Below, piece after piece: positions 12,964 to 25,450 of a stretch of 50,000 nt of DNA; the stretch's first letter is position 1; each line of letters opens with the position of its first letter. The notes below the pieces were generated by a model. It did no database searches and was not told the origin of the DNA. It saw only the letters and a program-made list of their open reading frames with translations. A program made the position numbers and the translations under genes. Origin of the DNA: Neocallimastix lanati (nom. inval.) (Eukaryota; Neocallimastigomycota; Neocallimastigomycetes; Neocallimastigales; Neocallimastigaceae); NCBI GenBank assembly GCA_016946835.1, contig JACVTC010000022.1:790001-840000 (forward strand), in the 5' to 3' direction.

Positions 12964-13711
12964 AGTGTTAACAATATTTCCAAAAAAAATTTTTAATATT
13001 AAAATAAATATAATCTAAATCTTACTATTAAAAAAAAAAAAAAAAAAAAAAAGTATTATTAATATTTTGTTTAAAAATATTTCTTTTTATTATTATTCAT
13101 ATTAATTTTATTAACAATATTTCCTTTTACTATTAATAATAAGTAATAATAATAATAATATTCATAATAATAATAATATATATATATATATATATAAGTT
13201 TTTTTTTTTTTTTATTTGATGAATTTTAAATTTATTATTCAAAATAAAAATTATTTTAATATTTTCCATAGAGTATTTATTTCATTACTATAATTTTGAA
13301 AAATCATATTTATTATCCTATAGAAAAAATATATATATATAGATTTTTAAAATAATTTTTTGAAATAATATTTCTTTTTACTATTATTAATTATAAAAAT
13401 GTTAATTATAAAAATTTTCAAATATATATGTATAAATAAATATACGTTTAAAAATTGTTTACAAGTTCATATTTAAAAATAATTTTTATTAATTCTTTTT
13501 TTTTTTTTTTTTTTAATTTTTATAAAATTTTATATAATATTTATTTAATTATTAATTAGTATTTAGCATTACTTTTTTTTTATTTATTTATATATTTACT
13601 AAGTTTGTTAATATTTTTTTATTATAATTACTAAAATAGATAATCTTAAATATGTATATACAGAATTTAATTTAATTACATATTATTTTTTATTTATGAT
13701 TTTACAAGCTT

Positions 13712-14482
13712 TTATGTACTAATTAATCTAAATGGTTCCCCAATAGATAATACACCGTTGGTGGTACTTATGGCCAAGTATAAGACGTAATTATCAACTT
13801 CCTGAAGAAAATCATCCTTTAATGGTATTTTAATGGTTTCTTTTAAGTCTCCTAAACTTATAAATTTTCTTGTACGTTTAAGTAAAGTACAAAAATCAAC
13901 CTGAGGATTTAAACATGTAAAATTACAATTAGTTTTAGCTAAGAGAACCTCAGACTTAAAATTATATTTATCATAATATTGAATCATTGTTTTGAATGAA
14001 GAAGGATAATTCAATTCCTTTTCTTCATAAACATCTAGTGCATTATATTTTAATTCCATAATTGGATAGGTTCTATTCAGTGTTCCAAAATAATTATTGT
14101 AGGTGTGTACAAAGCCATTACTGGATATTCGTTGTCCTATCTCTAAAGGTTCAGATATTTTTAAACACTCTTTATGGATGATATCAGAATAAAATGATTC
14201 TGAATAGTCAGATTTACCTATAAGGGACTGAGATTTAGTGTATAAATTACAAAATTCTGGAGAAAGGGCCCCTATTATTTTACAAGGTGCTACAGCATTT
14301 GCTAAAGTACTATTATACATATGATTAAATTCTCTACTTGATCTAAATAGGAAAATATTATTATTATTATTGCTTGCACTACTATCATTCATTTCTGAAT
14401 AATAAATATTACCACCATTTTTTCCTTTATTCTTTTTATTTTTTCCTTTATTCTTTTTATTATTAATTCTCTGGTTAGTCAT
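13712..14482 (-). CDS. Hypothetical protein, 256 aa
   Basis: An unbroken single-exon frame, GC-richer than the flanks, with ordinary amino-acid composition, so very probably a real gene. The first 25 residues are a basic repeat (KNKGKNKKNKGKN) encoded by a short duplicated DNA unit, followed by a short Asn run at about 38-42. The rest (about residues 50-256) is non-repetitive, with five Cys (68, 79, 105 and two in a NCNFTCLNPQVDFC stretch near 185) and a beta-strand-like C-terminus (NYVLYLAISTTNGVLSIGEPFRLI). No signal peptide or membrane segment is evident. I do not recognise the family and assign no function. The start is the ATG after an AT-rich leader; an upstream exon is not excluded. 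Confidence 0.75.
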   Translation of the reverse strand: MTNQRINNKKNKGKNKKNKGKNGGNIYYSEMNDSSASNNNNNIFLFRSSREFNHMYNSTLANAVAPCKIIGALSPEFCNLYTKSQSLIGKSDYSESFYSDIIHKECLKISEPLEIGQRISSNGFVHTYNNYFGTLNRTYPIMELKYNALDVYEEKELNYPSSFKTMIQYYDKYNFKSEVLLAKTNCNFTCLNPQVDFCTLLKRTRKFISLGDLKETIKIPLKDDFLQEVDNYVLYLAISTTNGVLSIGEPFRLIST

Positions 14483-15614
14483 TTTATTATTCTTACTTTT
14501 TATTCCATATAATTTTACTTTTTTTTTTTTTTTTGTTAATTTATATATTTTGATAATTAGAAAAATAAATAAATATATATATATATATATATAATATATA
14601 ATTCAATTAAAAAAAAATATTCCATATATAATTATGGTCGTTACTATTAAATCTTTTTTAAATCTTTTTAAAATATTATTAAATGTTTTAATTATTATTT
14701 TTTCTTAAATAATTCTAGGTATATGGTCATTATTATTAAAAAAAAAAAAATTTGTTTAGTTGATATGTTCAAATAAAAATTAATATATATATATATATAT
14801 ATATTAATTATGGTCATTATTAAAAAAAAAAAAAATTGTAAAATAAAGGTATATTCATATAAATGTATTCATATATATACTGCGAAATGTTTATAAAATC
14901 TAATTAACTTTATTAATTCATATATTTTTATATATTTATATGCATACATAATATGTCAATTTTTTATGGAATGATTTAATAAAAGTATTGAGTAATATTG
15001 AGTAAAATTAATGTCTAGAAAAAATCTTTAAAATAATAATAATGACCAAAAAAAGTATTTGTTTAACTTCAAAAACTGGATATATCAATTTTTTATTAGA
15101 AAATATTTATATTTCAAACTTTAAAATTAACTTTTTTATACATTTATATTTTATTTTTATTATTTATTTATTTATTTATTATCTATTTATTTATTTATTA
15201 TTTATTTATTATTTATTTATTTATTATTATATTTTATATATTTTTCAAATTATTTATTATTTTATTAATTACTATTTACTACTTATTTTTTATATATTTA
15301 TTTATTCATTTATTATTTAATTGTTTATTATTTAATTATTAAAAAAAAAAAAAAAAAAAAAACATATAATGAAAAAACCTAATCCTAAAAAAAAATTATG
15401 TGATGTTATAATGCTTTTATTATATATAAAACTTTATTATTTATATAGAGAATAGGAGAAGTAAATAAAAACTAAAATAATATATTTATATATATTAAAT
15501 TAAAATTTGAATTAATGCAAACTTGAAAGTACAAAATAATAACAATAATAATAATAATAAAAATAAAAATAATAGCAATATATATTTATTATAATTTTTC
15601 TTATTTTATCAGTA

Positions 15615-15646
<32 letters not shown>

Positions 15647-16310
15647 TATAGATTAATTTAGTTATTTTCAATATAATATATGAAATATATTAAATATATT
15701 TCACAAATTAAAAAAAAAAAAAAGCTTTTTTTTTTTTTTTATTATATATAAATCTTAAATTTAGTTCCATTTTATTACTGAAGACTATATAAAATAATTC
15801 TTTAATTTTTTTTATACTTCTTTTTTTTTTTTTTTTTTTTTTTCCTTTTTTTTTTTATTTGAGTTATTTAAGAATGGAATTATTCCTTAAACATTTATCA
15901 AATAATTATTGTATTAATAATAAAAATAATATAATTATAATTTTCTATTTTTTTTTTTTTTTTTTAATTTTATATATTGATAATTCAGATATATTATTAA
16001 TAATAATTTAAATTTAAATCGTTTAATATTATTTTTTGATATTATCTTAAAATAAGAAGTAAAAAAAATTAAATTTTTCGATAATCATCTTAAAAATAGA
16101 AGTATATAAATTTTTTGATTTAGTTCCATTAGAAATGAATTATTATTTCCAAATATTGATATAAATTTTAATATTTTTTTTCATATATAAAGTGTTTAAT
16201 TTTTTTTCATCTTTTTTTTTTTTTTTTTTTTTTTTATATTTTATTTTATACTCAATATACGTTAAAATAAAAAAAAAATAATAATAAATAAATAAATATT
16301 TAAATAAAAC
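14483..16310. other. AT-rich intergenic region upstream of the Hsp70 array
   Basis: No supportable gene. Poly-T, poly-A, (TA)n and TTTA-rich DNA. An open frame at 15042-15320 is Ile/Leu/Tyr-only low-complexity sequence and was not accepted. The last 25 bases before the Hsp70 start (AAATATTTAAATAAAACATG) are shared with the leader of the third Hsp70 gene. Confidence 0.65.
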
Positions 16311-17960
16311 ATGACAAAAGGTTATACTATTGGAATTGATTTAGGTACTACTTATTCTTGTGTAGGCATTTGGGTTAATGATCATGTGGAAATTATTTTA
16401 AATGATGAAGGAAATCCAACTACGCCATCTTATGTATCATTTACTGAAAATGAAAGATTAATTGGTGAGGAAGCTAAGGATCAAGCGGCTATTTATTATG
16501 AAAATACAATTTATGATGCAAAACGTATGATCGGTCGTACATATGATGATGAAATACTTCAAAATGATATAAAACATTGGCCTTTTAAAGTTATAGAAAA
16601 AAATAATGGAAGACCCTATGTTCAAGTTAATTATAAAGATGAAATTAGAGATTTTAGACCTGAAGAAATTTCAAGTATGATTCTTTCAAAATTAAAAGAA
16701 GATGCAGAAGATTATTTAGGACATGAAGTTACTGATGCCGTTATTACAGTTCCTGCTTATTTTAATGATGCTCAACGTAAAGCTACAAAAGATGCTGGTT
16801 TAATTGCTGGATTAAATGTTTTACGTATCATTAACGAACCTACTGCTGCGGCTATTGCTTATGGTCTTGATAAAAAATCAAAAGAAAAGAAAAATATTTT
16901 AGTAGTAGATCTTGGAGGTGGTACATTTGATGTATCTATTTTAACAATTAATAATGGAACTTTTGAAGTTAAAGCTACTGCAGGAGATACTCATTTAGGA
17001 GGTGAAGATTTCGATAACCGACTTGTTGATCATTTTGTTAAAGAATTCAAAGAAAAATATAATAAAGATCTTTCTACAAATTCAAAAGCTTTACGTCGTT
17101 TAAAATCAAAGTGTGAACGTATCAAATGTACTTTATCTAAGTCAACGATAGCAAATCTTTCTATTGATTCTTTATATGATGAAATTGATTTTAAATCCAA
17201 AATTACTCGTGAATGTTTTGAAGAATTAAATAAAGATTTATTTGAAAAAATTCTTGAACCCATTGGTATTGCTCTCAAGGATTCTGGATTTTCAAAATCA
17301 GATATTCAAGAAATTGTTTTAGTTGGTGGATCTACTCGTATTCCAAAGATTCGAAGTTTAGTTTCTGAATATTTTGATGGTAAGAAATTAAATGAAGATA
17401 TTAACCCTGATGAAGCAGTAGCCTATGGTGCCGCTGCTCTCTCTGCTTCACTTTCTGGAATAGAATCTGAAAAAATTCAAGATTTAATGTTGTTAGACGT
17501 AACTCCTCTTTCATTAGGTATAGAAACATTTTTAGGAATAATGTCTACTATTATTAAACGTAATACTCCAATTCCAGCAAAAATAACTAAGAATTTCACC
17601 ACTTTATATGATTATCAAACAGAAGCTCGTATAAAAATTTTTGAAGGTGAACGTCTATTCACAATAGATAACCATTTTTTAGGTGAATTTACACTTTGTA
17701 ATATTCCTCCTGCATTAAAAGGTGTACCAAAAATTGATGTAACTATAGAAATCGATGAAAATGGAATTTTAAATGTTTCAGCAATAGATAGAGGATCAGG
17801 CAACTGTAATAAAACAACTATAGTTAATGAAAAAGATAGATTATCAAAAGAAGAAATCGATCGAATTATTAAAGAAGCCGAAAAGTTCAGAGAAGAAGAT
17901 AAAATCAATAAAGAAAAAAAAGAAGCCCAGACTAAACTTTATTTACATGCAGAAAAGTAA
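16311..17960 (+). CDS. Hsp70 family chaperone A, C-terminally truncated (549 aa)
   Basis: ATP-driven chaperone of the cytosolic Hsp70 type. The nucleotide-binding domain is complete: GIDLGTTYS at 8-16, catalytic Lys71 in [22 protein letters not shown] near 175, [10 protein letters not shown] near 200 and GGSTRIPK near 340. The linker ([10 protein letters not shown]) and beta substrate-binding domain ([28 protein letters not shown]) follow. The frame stops at residue 549 in the first lid helices, about 59 residues before the end of its neighbours. The next roughly 120 bases keep only weak similarity to the lid coding sequence of gene B, which suggests a decayed 3' end rather than a designed short form. 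The ETAGG-like loop reads IETFLG. First of five tandem copies; intronless. Confidence 0.9.
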   Translation: MTKGYTIGIDLGTTYSCVGIWVNDHVEIILNDEGNPTTPSYVSFTENERLIGEEAKDQAAIYYENTIYDAKRMIGRTYDDEILQNDIKHWPFKVIEKNNGRPYVQVNYKDEIRDFRPEEISSMILSKLKEDAEDYLGHEVTDAVITVPAYFNDAQRKATKDAGLIAGLNVLRIINEPTAAAIAYGLDKKSKEKKNILVVDLGGGTFDVSILTINNGTFEVKATAGDTHLGGEDFDNRLVDHFVKEFKEKYNKDLSTNSKALRRLKSKCERIKCTLSKSTIANLSIDSLYDEIDFKSKITRECFEELNKDLFEKILEPIGIALKDSGFSKSDIQEIVLVGGSTRIPKIRSLVSEYFDGKKLNEDINPDEAVAYGAAALSASLSGIESEKIQDLMLLDVTPLSLGIETFLGIMSTIIKRNTPIPAKITKNFTTLYDYQTEARIKIFEGERLFTIDNHFLGEFTLCNIPPALKGVPKIDVTIEIDENGILNVSAIDRGSGNCNKTTIVNEKDRLSKEEIDRIIKEAEKFREEDKINKEKKEAQTKLYLHAEK

Positions 17961-18103
17961 ATTATATTTCCTTAAATCCTACTCCTCTAAAATTATTATT
18001 TAAAATGAATATGAAAATCTAATACATATTGAAATAGCTTTAGATAAACCACAATAAAAATTGATTTTATACTAAATTTAAATTTTCAAATTAAATACAA
18101 TAT

Positions 18104-18148
<45 letters not shown>

Positions 18149-18794
18149 TAAACTATTCAATAAATTAAAGAAAATATATATATATTGTTAAAACATTCAA
18201 CAAAGAGAAAAAAAAAAAGATGTTATTGAAATTTACTAATTCTAATCTTAAAGAAATGAATTGAGAAAAAACAATTCAAAACAACAAATAATTATATAAA
18301 TTTTATTTTGTTGTAATATTACTTCTTTCATCAATAATATACCAATATTTAAATTAATTTTTTTATCAATAATATATCTATATATAAATTTAGAATACCA
18401 ATAAAAAAAAATTTATATATTTATATAAGCAATTACATATTTTTATTAATTTTCAATTAAAATAATTTTATAAAAATGTTCATATTAATTTAAATTTACT
18501 TTTTATTTGTTTTTTCCAATATATTTTTTCTATTAGAATATATTATAAAAAAAAAAAAATAGACATATTTTTTTAAAATTATTTATGTAATTTTAGATAT
18601 TTTAATATAATTGGTTAAAAAGATTACTAATTTTTTACTTCAATTTAGATAATTTGGACATAAAAAATATTTATTTAAAAAAAATTTTTTTAATTTATTA
18701 AATATATATAAGGCTTTGTAATTCTATTGTAGTCTAGTATTTTATACTATACTTTTAATATTAATAATAATTTAAAGATATATATATATATATT

Positions 18795-18837
<43 letters not shown>

Positions 18838-19165
18838 TAAAGAATTAGAATTATCATTTAGAAAATTAATATAATAAAAAAATGTACATACTTTTTTTAT
18901 AAATCAAAATTTATATTTAATTTTTTTTTTTTTTTTTTTTTTTTTAACTTATTTTTATTTTCTTGAATTTTCATTATTAAAATATATATATATATTAAAA
19001 TATTTATTAAAATATAAATATTGACAATATATCATTCAAAATAATATTATATTTTTTTATTTATAAAAAAAAATCAATAATATTAATTTTAATAATAGTA
19101 ATAATAATAAAAAATAATAATAGAAATAATATAAAAATTACCAATATTAATTAAATAAATAAAAA
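17961..19165. other. Spacer between Hsp70 A and B
   Basis: AT-rich, no gene. The first 120 bases may be decayed lid coding sequence of gene A. Poly-T (18105-18147) and poly-A (18801-18832) runs are present. A candidate heat-shock element lies at 18960-18972. Confidence 0.6.
18960..18972 (+). promoter_or_regulatory. Candidate heat-shock element upstream of Hsp70 B
   Basis: TTCTTGAATTTTC fits the three-unit heat-shock factor pattern TTCnnGAAnnTTC exactly and lies about 193 bases upstream of the gene B start. Because the surrounding DNA is so AT-rich, a chance match is quite possible. No comparable three-unit site was found upstream of A, C, D or E. Confidence 0.35.
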
Positions 19166-20992
19166 ATGACAAAAGGTTATACTATTGGAATTGATTTAGG
19201 TACTACTTATTCTTGTGTAGGCATTTGGGAAGATGATCATGTGGAAATTATTTTAAATGATGAAGGAAATCCAACTACGCCATCTTATGTATCTTTTACT
19301 GAAAATGAAAGATTAATTGGTGAGGAAGCTAAGGAACATGCTGCAATTTATTATGAAAGTACAATTTATGATGCAAAACGTATGATCGGTCGTACATATG
19401 ATGATGAAATACTTCAAAATGATATAAAACATTGGCCTTTTAAAGTTATAGAAAAAAATAATGGAAGACCCTATGTTCAAATTAATTATAAAAATAAAAT
19501 TAAAGATTTTAGACCTGAAGAAATTTCAAGTATGATTCTTTCAAAATTAAAAAAAGATGCAGAAGATTATTTAGGACATGAAGTTACTGATGCCGTCATT
19601 ACAGTTCCTGCTTATTTTAATGATGCTCAACGTAAAGCTACAAAAGATGCTGGTTTAATTGCTGGATTAAATGTTTTACGTATCATTAATGAACCTACTG
19701 CTGCTGCTATTGCTTATGGCCTTAATAAAAAATCAAAAGAAAAGAAAAATATTTTAGTAGTAGATCTTGGAGGTGGTACATTTGATGTATCTATTTTAAC
19801 AATTAATAATGGAACTTTTGAAGTTAAAGCTACTGCAGGAGATACTCATTTAGGAGGTGAAGATTTCGATAATCGACTTGTTGATCATTTTGTTAAAGAA
19901 TTCAAAGAAAAATATAATAAAGATCTTTCTACAGATTCAAAAGCTTTACGTCGTTTAAAATCAAAGTGTGAACGTATCAAATGTACTTTATCTATTTCAA
20001 AGAGAGCAAATCTTTCTATTGATTCTTTATATGATGAAATTGATTTTAAATCCAATATTACTCGTGAATGTTTTGAAGAATTAAATAAAGATTTATTTGA
20101 AAAAATTCTTGAACCCATTGGTATTGCTCTCAAGGATTCTGGATTTTCAAAATCAGATATTCAAGAAGTTATTTTAGTTGGTGGATCTACTCGTATTCCA
20201 AAGATTCGAAGTTTAGTTTCTGAATATTTTGATGGTAAAAAATTAAATAAAAATATTAACCCTGATGAAGCAGTAGCCTATGGTGCAGCTGTTCTTTCTG
20301 CTTCACTTTCTGGAATAAAATCTGAAAAAATTCAAGATATAACATTATTAGATGTTACTCCTCTTTCATTAGGTGTAGAAACAAAAATAGGAATAATGTC
20401 TACTATTATTAAACGTAATACTCCAATTCCAGCAAAAATAACTAAGAATTTCACCACTTTATATGATTATCAAACAAGTATTACTTTCCCAGTTTATGAA
20501 GGTGAACGTCCACTTACAAAAGATAATCATTTTTTAGGTAAATTTACCCTTTATGATATTCCTCCTGCGTTAAAAGGGGTACCAAGTGTTGATGTAACGA
20601 TGGACATTGATGAAAATGGAATTTTAAATGTTTCAGCAATAGATAAAGGAACAGGTAACTGTAATAAAACAACTATAGTTAATGAAAAAGATAGATTATC
20701 GAGAGAAGAAATCAATCGAATTATTAAAGAAGCTGAAAAGTTCAGAGAAGAAGATAAACTAGAAAAAGAAAGAAATGAAGCTAAAACAGATCTTGATGTC
20801 TATGCATGTAATTTACGAACCTCTCTTAAGAAAAATTCTTATTATATTACTTCAAATGATAAAAATAAATTAATGGAATCCATTAATAATATGTTAGATT
20901 GGATTAATGATAATCCATATGCCAGTAAAGAAAAATATATAGTTAATAAATTAAAATTAGAAACAATGTTTAATTCAATTGTAAAAAATTAA
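19166..20992 (+). CDS. Hsp70 family chaperone B (608 aa)
   Basis: Intronless Hsp70. Nucleotide-binding domain at residues 1-385 with GIDLGTTYS, Lys71, [11 protein letters not shown] (175-185), [10 protein letters not shown] (200-209), [10 protein letters not shown] and GGSTRIPK (339-346). Linker [13 protein letters not shown] at 391-403, beta substrate domain to about 505, helical lid to 608. The protein stops right after the last lid helix ([11 protein letters not shown]), so the Gly-rich tail and EEVD that bind TPR co-chaperones are absent. Cys273 occupies the place of the adenine-stacking Arg of Hsc70 (Arg272). The substrate-domain loop that is usually ETAGG reads ETKIG. The 3' flank matches that of gene D. 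Confidence 0.95.
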   Translation: MTKGYTIGIDLGTTYSCVGIWEDDHVEIILNDEGNPTTPSYVSFTENERLIGEEAKEHAAIYYESTIYDAKRMIGRTYDDEILQNDIKHWPFKVIEKNNGRPYVQINYKNKIKDFRPEEISSMILSKLKKDAEDYLGHEVTDAVITVPAYFNDAQRKATKDAGLIAGLNVLRIINEPTAAAIAYGLNKKSKEKKNILVVDLGGGTFDVSILTINNGTFEVKATAGDTHLGGEDFDNRLVDHFVKEFKEKYNKDLSTDSKALRRLKSKCERIKCTLSISKRANLSIDSLYDEIDFKSNITRECFEELNKDLFEKILEPIGIALKDSGFSKSDIQEVILVGGSTRIPKIRSLVSEYFDGKKLNKNINPDEAVAYGAAVLSASLSGIKSEKIQDITLLDVTPLSLGVETKIGIMSTIIKRNTPIPAKITKNFTTLYDYQTSITFPVYEGERPLTKDNHFLGKFTLYDIPPALKGVPSVDVTMDIDENGILNVSAIDKGTGNCNKTTIVNEKDRLSREEINRIIKEAEKFREEDKLEKERNEAKTDLDVYACNLRTSLKKNSYYITSNDKNKLMESINNMLDWINDNPYASKEKYIVNKLKLETMFNSIVKN

Positions 20993-21616
20993 AATTAAAA
21001 AAGAAATTTAATAAAATTCAGTAATATTTAATTACCTATTAAAAGAAAATATATATATATTATTACTCTATTTATATATACCAATTATGTTAAAATATTT
21101 AAAATATAATAATTAAGTCTTTTGTAGAGTTTAGCAAGGACTTTTCATTATAAAGTTAAATGGAAGAAAGACTGAAATTATTTCGTAAAACTTATTTCCA
21201 TTCATTTCAAAAATCGGAATCAAGTTAATTTTATACTAAATTATTAACAAATATTTTTTGCATAAGAGATATATCTATTAAATAATATTCTATAATTAGA
21301 ATATTAGTTTATTAAAATAATTGAAAATTGAAACAAAAAAAAATATTATATAAATATAAAAATATTTATAAATTATTTCTTTTTTATTATAAGAATTTAA
21401 AGTGTATTAAATTAAATTTATTAAAAATAAAAATATTAAAAAAATTTTTTAGTCATTATTTTAGTTCTACTTTATTCTGAATATTAATTTATTATATACT
21501 TATTATATTCATATATTTGTATAAATAGTAATTTTATATACATATTATGATATAAATAATTTTAACATATAATAAATATTATTATTAAACGAATCATTAA
21601 TTATATATGATATTTA

Positions 21617-21619
21617 TAT

Positions 21620-21690
<71 letters not shown>

Positions 21691-21693
21691 TTT
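21617..21693. repeat. (TTTA)n tract before Hsp70 C
   Basis: About 19 TTTA units. Matching tracts lie at 24984-25012, 28922-28972 and 32360-32461, always in the same relative position in the Hsp70 repeat units. Confidence 0.9.
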
Positions 21694-22080
21694 TTGATTT
21701 ATTTTTTATTTAAAAAATTAAATTTTAAAATAATACAAATTTAAATAGAAAAACGCAAACTCTATTTGATAAAAAACATTTCGTACTCTAAATTTTATTC
21801 TGGAACTACAATCAATTAGTTATTAATTATATATATAAAAAAGGACTTAACTTTAAATATATAATAAAAATTTTTTTCCTTTTTTTTTTTTTTTTTTTTT
21901 ACTTTAATATAAATTAAAAATTTTTTCCTTTTTTTTTTAAGGATTTCTATTTTGTTTTTATTTTATTATTAAAAATAAATATAATAATATAGAAATTATT
22001 AATAAAAAACATAAATTATAATTAACTAAAAAAATTATTCTAATTACTAATAATAATTACAAAGAAAAAAGAAAAATAGA

Positions 22081-22140
22081 ACATTTTATACCTTAAATAT
22101 AATTTTCCATAAATAAATTTCATATATATATATATATATT
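22081..22140 (+). promoter_or_regulatory. Conserved proximal upstream block, Hsp70 C
   Basis: ACATTTTATACCTTAAATAT followed by AATTTTCCATAAAT lies 50-110 bases upstream of the start. It is nearly identical upstream of genes D (25341-25390) and E (29293-29340). TTTATACC or the TATATATA run could serve as TATA-like elements. Conservation may simply reflect recent duplication. Confidence 0.4.
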
Positions 22141-22188
22141 TAGAAAAAAAAATATTAAAAAATAACTAAGTAAATATTTAAATAAAAC

Positions 22189-24015
22189 ATGACAAAGAAT
22201 TATACTATTGGAATTGATTTAGGCACTACTTATTCTTGTGTAGGCATTTGGGAAGATGATCATGTGGAAATTATTTTAAATGATGAAGGAAATCCAACTA
22301 CGCCATCTTATGTATCTTTTACTGAAAATGAAAGATTAATTGGTGAGGAAGCAAAGGATTATTCTGCTATTTATCCTGAAAGTACAATTTATGATGCAAA
22401 ACGTATGATCGGTCGTACATATGATGATGAAATACTTCAAAATGATATAAAACATTGGCCTTTTAAAGTTATAGAAAAAAATAATGGAAGACCCTATGTT
22501 CAAGTTAATTATAAAAATAAAATTAAAGATTTTAGACCTGAAGAAATTTCAAGTATGATTCTTTCAAAATTAAAAGAAGATGCAGAAGAATATTTAGGAC
22601 AAGAAGTCACTGATGCCGTCATTACAGTTCCTGCTTATTTTAATGATGCTCAACGTAAAGCTACAAAAGATGCTGGTTTAATTGCTGGATTAAATGTTTT
22701 ACGTATCATTAACGAACCTACTGCTGCTGCTATTGCTTATGGTCTTGATAAAAAATCAAAAGAAAAGAAAAATATTTTAGTAGTAGATCTTGGAGGTGGT
22801 ACATTTGATGTATCACTTTTAACAATTAATAATGAAACTATTGAAGTTAAAGCAACTTCAGGAGATACTCATTTAGGAGGTGAAGATTTCGATAATCGAC
22901 TTGTTGATCATTTTGTTAAAGAATTCAAAGAAAAATATAATAAAGATATTTCTACAGATTCAAAAGCTTTACGTCGTTTAAAATCAGCGTGTGAACGTAT
23001 TAAATGTACTTTATCTGTTTTAATGAAAGCAAATCTTTCTATTGATTCTTTATATGATGGAATTGATTTTAAATCTAGTATTACTCGTGAATGTTTTGAA
23101 GAATTAAATAAAGATTTATTTGAAAAAATTCTTGAACCCATTGGTATTGCTCTCAAAGATTCAGGATTTTCAAAATCAGATATTCAAGAGATTGTTTTAG
23201 TTGGCGGATCTACTCGTATTCCAAAGATTCGAAGTTTAGTTTCTGAATATTTTGATGGTAAAAAATTAAATAAAAATATTAACCCTGATGAAGCAGTAGC
23301 CTATGGTGCAACTATTCTCTCTGCTTCACTTTCTGGAATAAAATCTGAAAAGATTAAAGATATAGTTTTATTAGATGTTACTCCTCTTTCATTAGGTGTA
23401 GAAACAAAAATAGGAATAATGTCTACTATTATTAAACGTAATACTCCAATTCCAGCAAAAATAACTAAGAATTTCACCACTTTATATGATTATCAAACAA
23501 GTATTACTTTCCCAGTTTATGAAGGTGAACGTCCTCTTACAAAAGATAATCATTTTTTAGGTGACTTTAAACTTTGTGATATTCCTCCTGCATTACATGG
23601 TGTACCAAAAGTTGATGTAACTATGGACATTGATGAAAATGGAATTTTAAATGTTTCAGCAATAGATAAAGGAACAGGTAACTATAACAAAACAACTCTA
23701 ATTAATGAAAATGATAGATTATCAAAAGAAGAAATCGATAGAATTATTAAAGAAGCTGAAAAGTTCAGAGAAGAAGATAAACTAGAAAAAGAAAGAAATG
23801 AAGCTAAAACAGATCTTGATGTCTATGCATGTAATTTACGAGTCTCTCTTAAGTCAAATTCTTATAATATTTCTTTAAATGATAAAAATAATTTAATAGA
23901 ATCCATTAATAATATGTTAGATTGGATTAATGATAATCCATATGCCAGTAAAGAAAAATATATAGATAATAGATTAAAATTAGAAACAATGTTTAATTTA
24001 GTTGTAAAAAGCTAA
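22189..24015 (+). CDS. Hsp70 family chaperone C (608 aa)
   Basis: Intronless Hsp70 with the same architecture as gene B: complete nucleotide-binding domain (Lys71, [31 protein letters not shown]), linker [13 protein letters not shown], beta substrate domain and lid, ending in [11 protein letters not shown] with no Gly-rich tail or EEVD. The Cys at the adenine-stacking position and the ETKIG loop are shared. It differs from B mostly in the segment around residues 265-300 ([20 protein letters not shown]) and in the lid. The protein end and 3' flank pair with gene E. The ATG follows the leader AAATATTTAAATAAAACATG, also found at gene A. Confidence 0.95.
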   Translation: MTKNYTIGIDLGTTYSCVGIWEDDHVEIILNDEGNPTTPSYVSFTENERLIGEEAKDYSAIYPESTIYDAKRMIGRTYDDEILQNDIKHWPFKVIEKNNGRPYVQVNYKNKIKDFRPEEISSMILSKLKEDAEEYLGQEVTDAVITVPAYFNDAQRKATKDAGLIAGLNVLRIINEPTAAAIAYGLDKKSKEKKNILVVDLGGGTFDVSLLTINNETIEVKATSGDTHLGGEDFDNRLVDHFVKEFKEKYNKDISTDSKALRRLKSACERIKCTLSVLMKANLSIDSLYDGIDFKSSITRECFEELNKDLFEKILEPIGIALKDSGFSKSDIQEIVLVGGSTRIPKIRSLVSEYFDGKKLNKNINPDEAVAYGATILSASLSGIKSEKIKDIVLLDVTPLSLGVETKIGIMSTIIKRNTPIPAKITKNFTTLYDYQTSITFPVYEGERPLTKDNHFLGDFKLCDIPPALHGVPKVDVTMDIDENGILNVSAIDKGTGNYNKTTLINENDRLSKEEIDRIIKEAEKFREEDKLEKERNEAKTDLDVYACNLRVSLKSNSYNISLNDKNNLIESINNMLDWINDNPYASKEKYIDNRLKLETMFNLVVKS

Positions 24016-24352
24016 AAAAAAAATAAATTTGATAAAATTTAATTAACTATTAAAAGAAAAAGTATTCTAAATAGAAAAAAAAAAGTATATTAAAATCAAT
24101 CTAATTATTTATGTATAAAAGTGGACAAAACGAATGAACATATATAAATGCAATTAATAATTTAAAAAAAAAAATGAAAATAAAAATTTTTTAAATATTA
24201 TTTTTATTATTAAATTAAAGAAATAGTTAAATATTACATTAAATTAATCATAATCTTTATATTGAAAGAATAATTATATATTCTTTTTTATTAATATTTA
24301 TTAATGAACACCACATAATATTTATAATGAATAATTATTTATATATAAAAAA

Positions 24353-24405
<53 letters not shown>

Positions 24406-24983
24406 AATAAAGTTTTGGTATATAGAATTTAAAAAATTTAAAAATTATAACATTAAAACTTTAATAATAAAACAAATGTATTAATGCATGATATAGAAAA
24501 TATATATATATATGTGTGTGTGACTCGACATATTAAACTAAATTTTTATTTATTTTTTTATTATTGAAATAATATTTTTTAATGTATTACAACGTATATT
24601 TTAAATACACCAAAAAATTATATTCTACTAGTAATAATTAATATAAAAGAAAATAATAAAATAATACAATAGAAAAAAAAAATATATATATATATATATG
24701 TTTTTTTTTTTTTTTTTTATCTCTATATTTTTAGGAGACGAAAATTTTTGTTAGTAGAGTTAATGTCTTTTATAAGAATTAAATATTTTGTTTGATGTTT
24801 AATTGAAAATATTAGAAGTAAATAAAAGATCTTAATAAATTAATAATAATAATATTAATTCCATTTTATTCTTAATTTATTATTTGTATAATTCAGTTAT
24901 ATATTTATATAAATAGCTCTTAATTTAAATTATATTAAACTCTTAATATATTAAATATTATTTAACAAATCAATGATATTTAA

Positions 24984-25012
24984 ATTTATTTATTTATTTA
25001 TTTATTTATTTA
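24984..25012. repeat. (TTTA)n tract before Hsp70 D
   Basis: Short TTTA array preceded by CAATGATATTTA, the same context as the tract at 32360-32461 downstream of gene E. Confidence 0.85.
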
Positions 25013-25140
25013 AAATAAAATAACCCTTACTCTAATATAGATAAAATCATATAAATTTTATTCTGGACATAATACCATTTGTTGATTTTTAATTTTAGAT
25101 ATAAAAAAGGACTTAACTTTAATATATATTAAAATTATTT

Positions 25141-25190
<50 letters not shown>

Positions 25191-25340
25191 AGCACTTTTA
25201 TTTTGTTTTAATTTTCAATATTAAAATAAATATAAAAATAAAAAGAATTATTTATTTAAATATAAAACATAATTAAAAAAGAAAAATTATTTTAACTATT
25301 AATAATAAATATATAGATATAAGCAAAAAAGAAAAATAAA

Positions 25341-25390
25341 ACATTTTATACCTTAAATATAATTTTCCATAAATTAATTTCATATATATA
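25341..25390 (+). promoter_or_regulatory. Conserved proximal upstream block, Hsp70 D
   Basis: Same ACATTTTATACCTTAAATAT plus AATTTTCCATAAATT block as upstream of C and E, 60-110 bases before the start. The entire 400-base upstream region is nearly identical to that of gene E. Confidence 0.4.
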
Positions 25391-25450
25391 TAAAAAAATA
25401 AATAAAATAAAAAATATTAAAAAATAAATAAGTAAATAAATAAAGAAAAT

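Larger units (their letters stand above)
20993..22188. other. Spacer between Hsp70 B and C
   Basis: AT-rich, no gene. Bases about 21110-21310 (with TTTTGTAGAGTTTAGCAAGG) are homologous to 27678-27875 downstream of gene D. A (TTTA)n tract lies at 21617-21693. The segment around 21370-21400 is the uninterrupted (empty) counterpart of the site occupied by an insertion in the D-E spacer. Conserved upstream blocks of genes C, D and E start near 21790. Confidence 0.7.
24016..25450. other. Spacer between Hsp70 C and D
   Basis: AT-rich, no gene. The whole left part (about 24016-25012) has a colinear homologue downstream of gene E (31234-32461), including TAGGAGACGAAA and GTCAATAAAGTTTTGG blocks. A poly-T run of about 48 bases lies at 25142-25189. 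The conserved upstream blocks of gene D begin near 25050. Confidence 0.7.

Noticed and set aside
15042-15320. 92-aa open frame
   Set aside because: The first 40 residues are unremarkable and the rest is an Ile/Leu/Tyr run from TTTA-type repeats, with no GC rise.
17030-17278. 82-aa antisense open frame, repeated in all five Hsp70 genes
   Set aside because: It mirrors the highly conserved coding strand. Its conservation follows from the Hsp70 sequence, and there is no independent start context or composition evidence.
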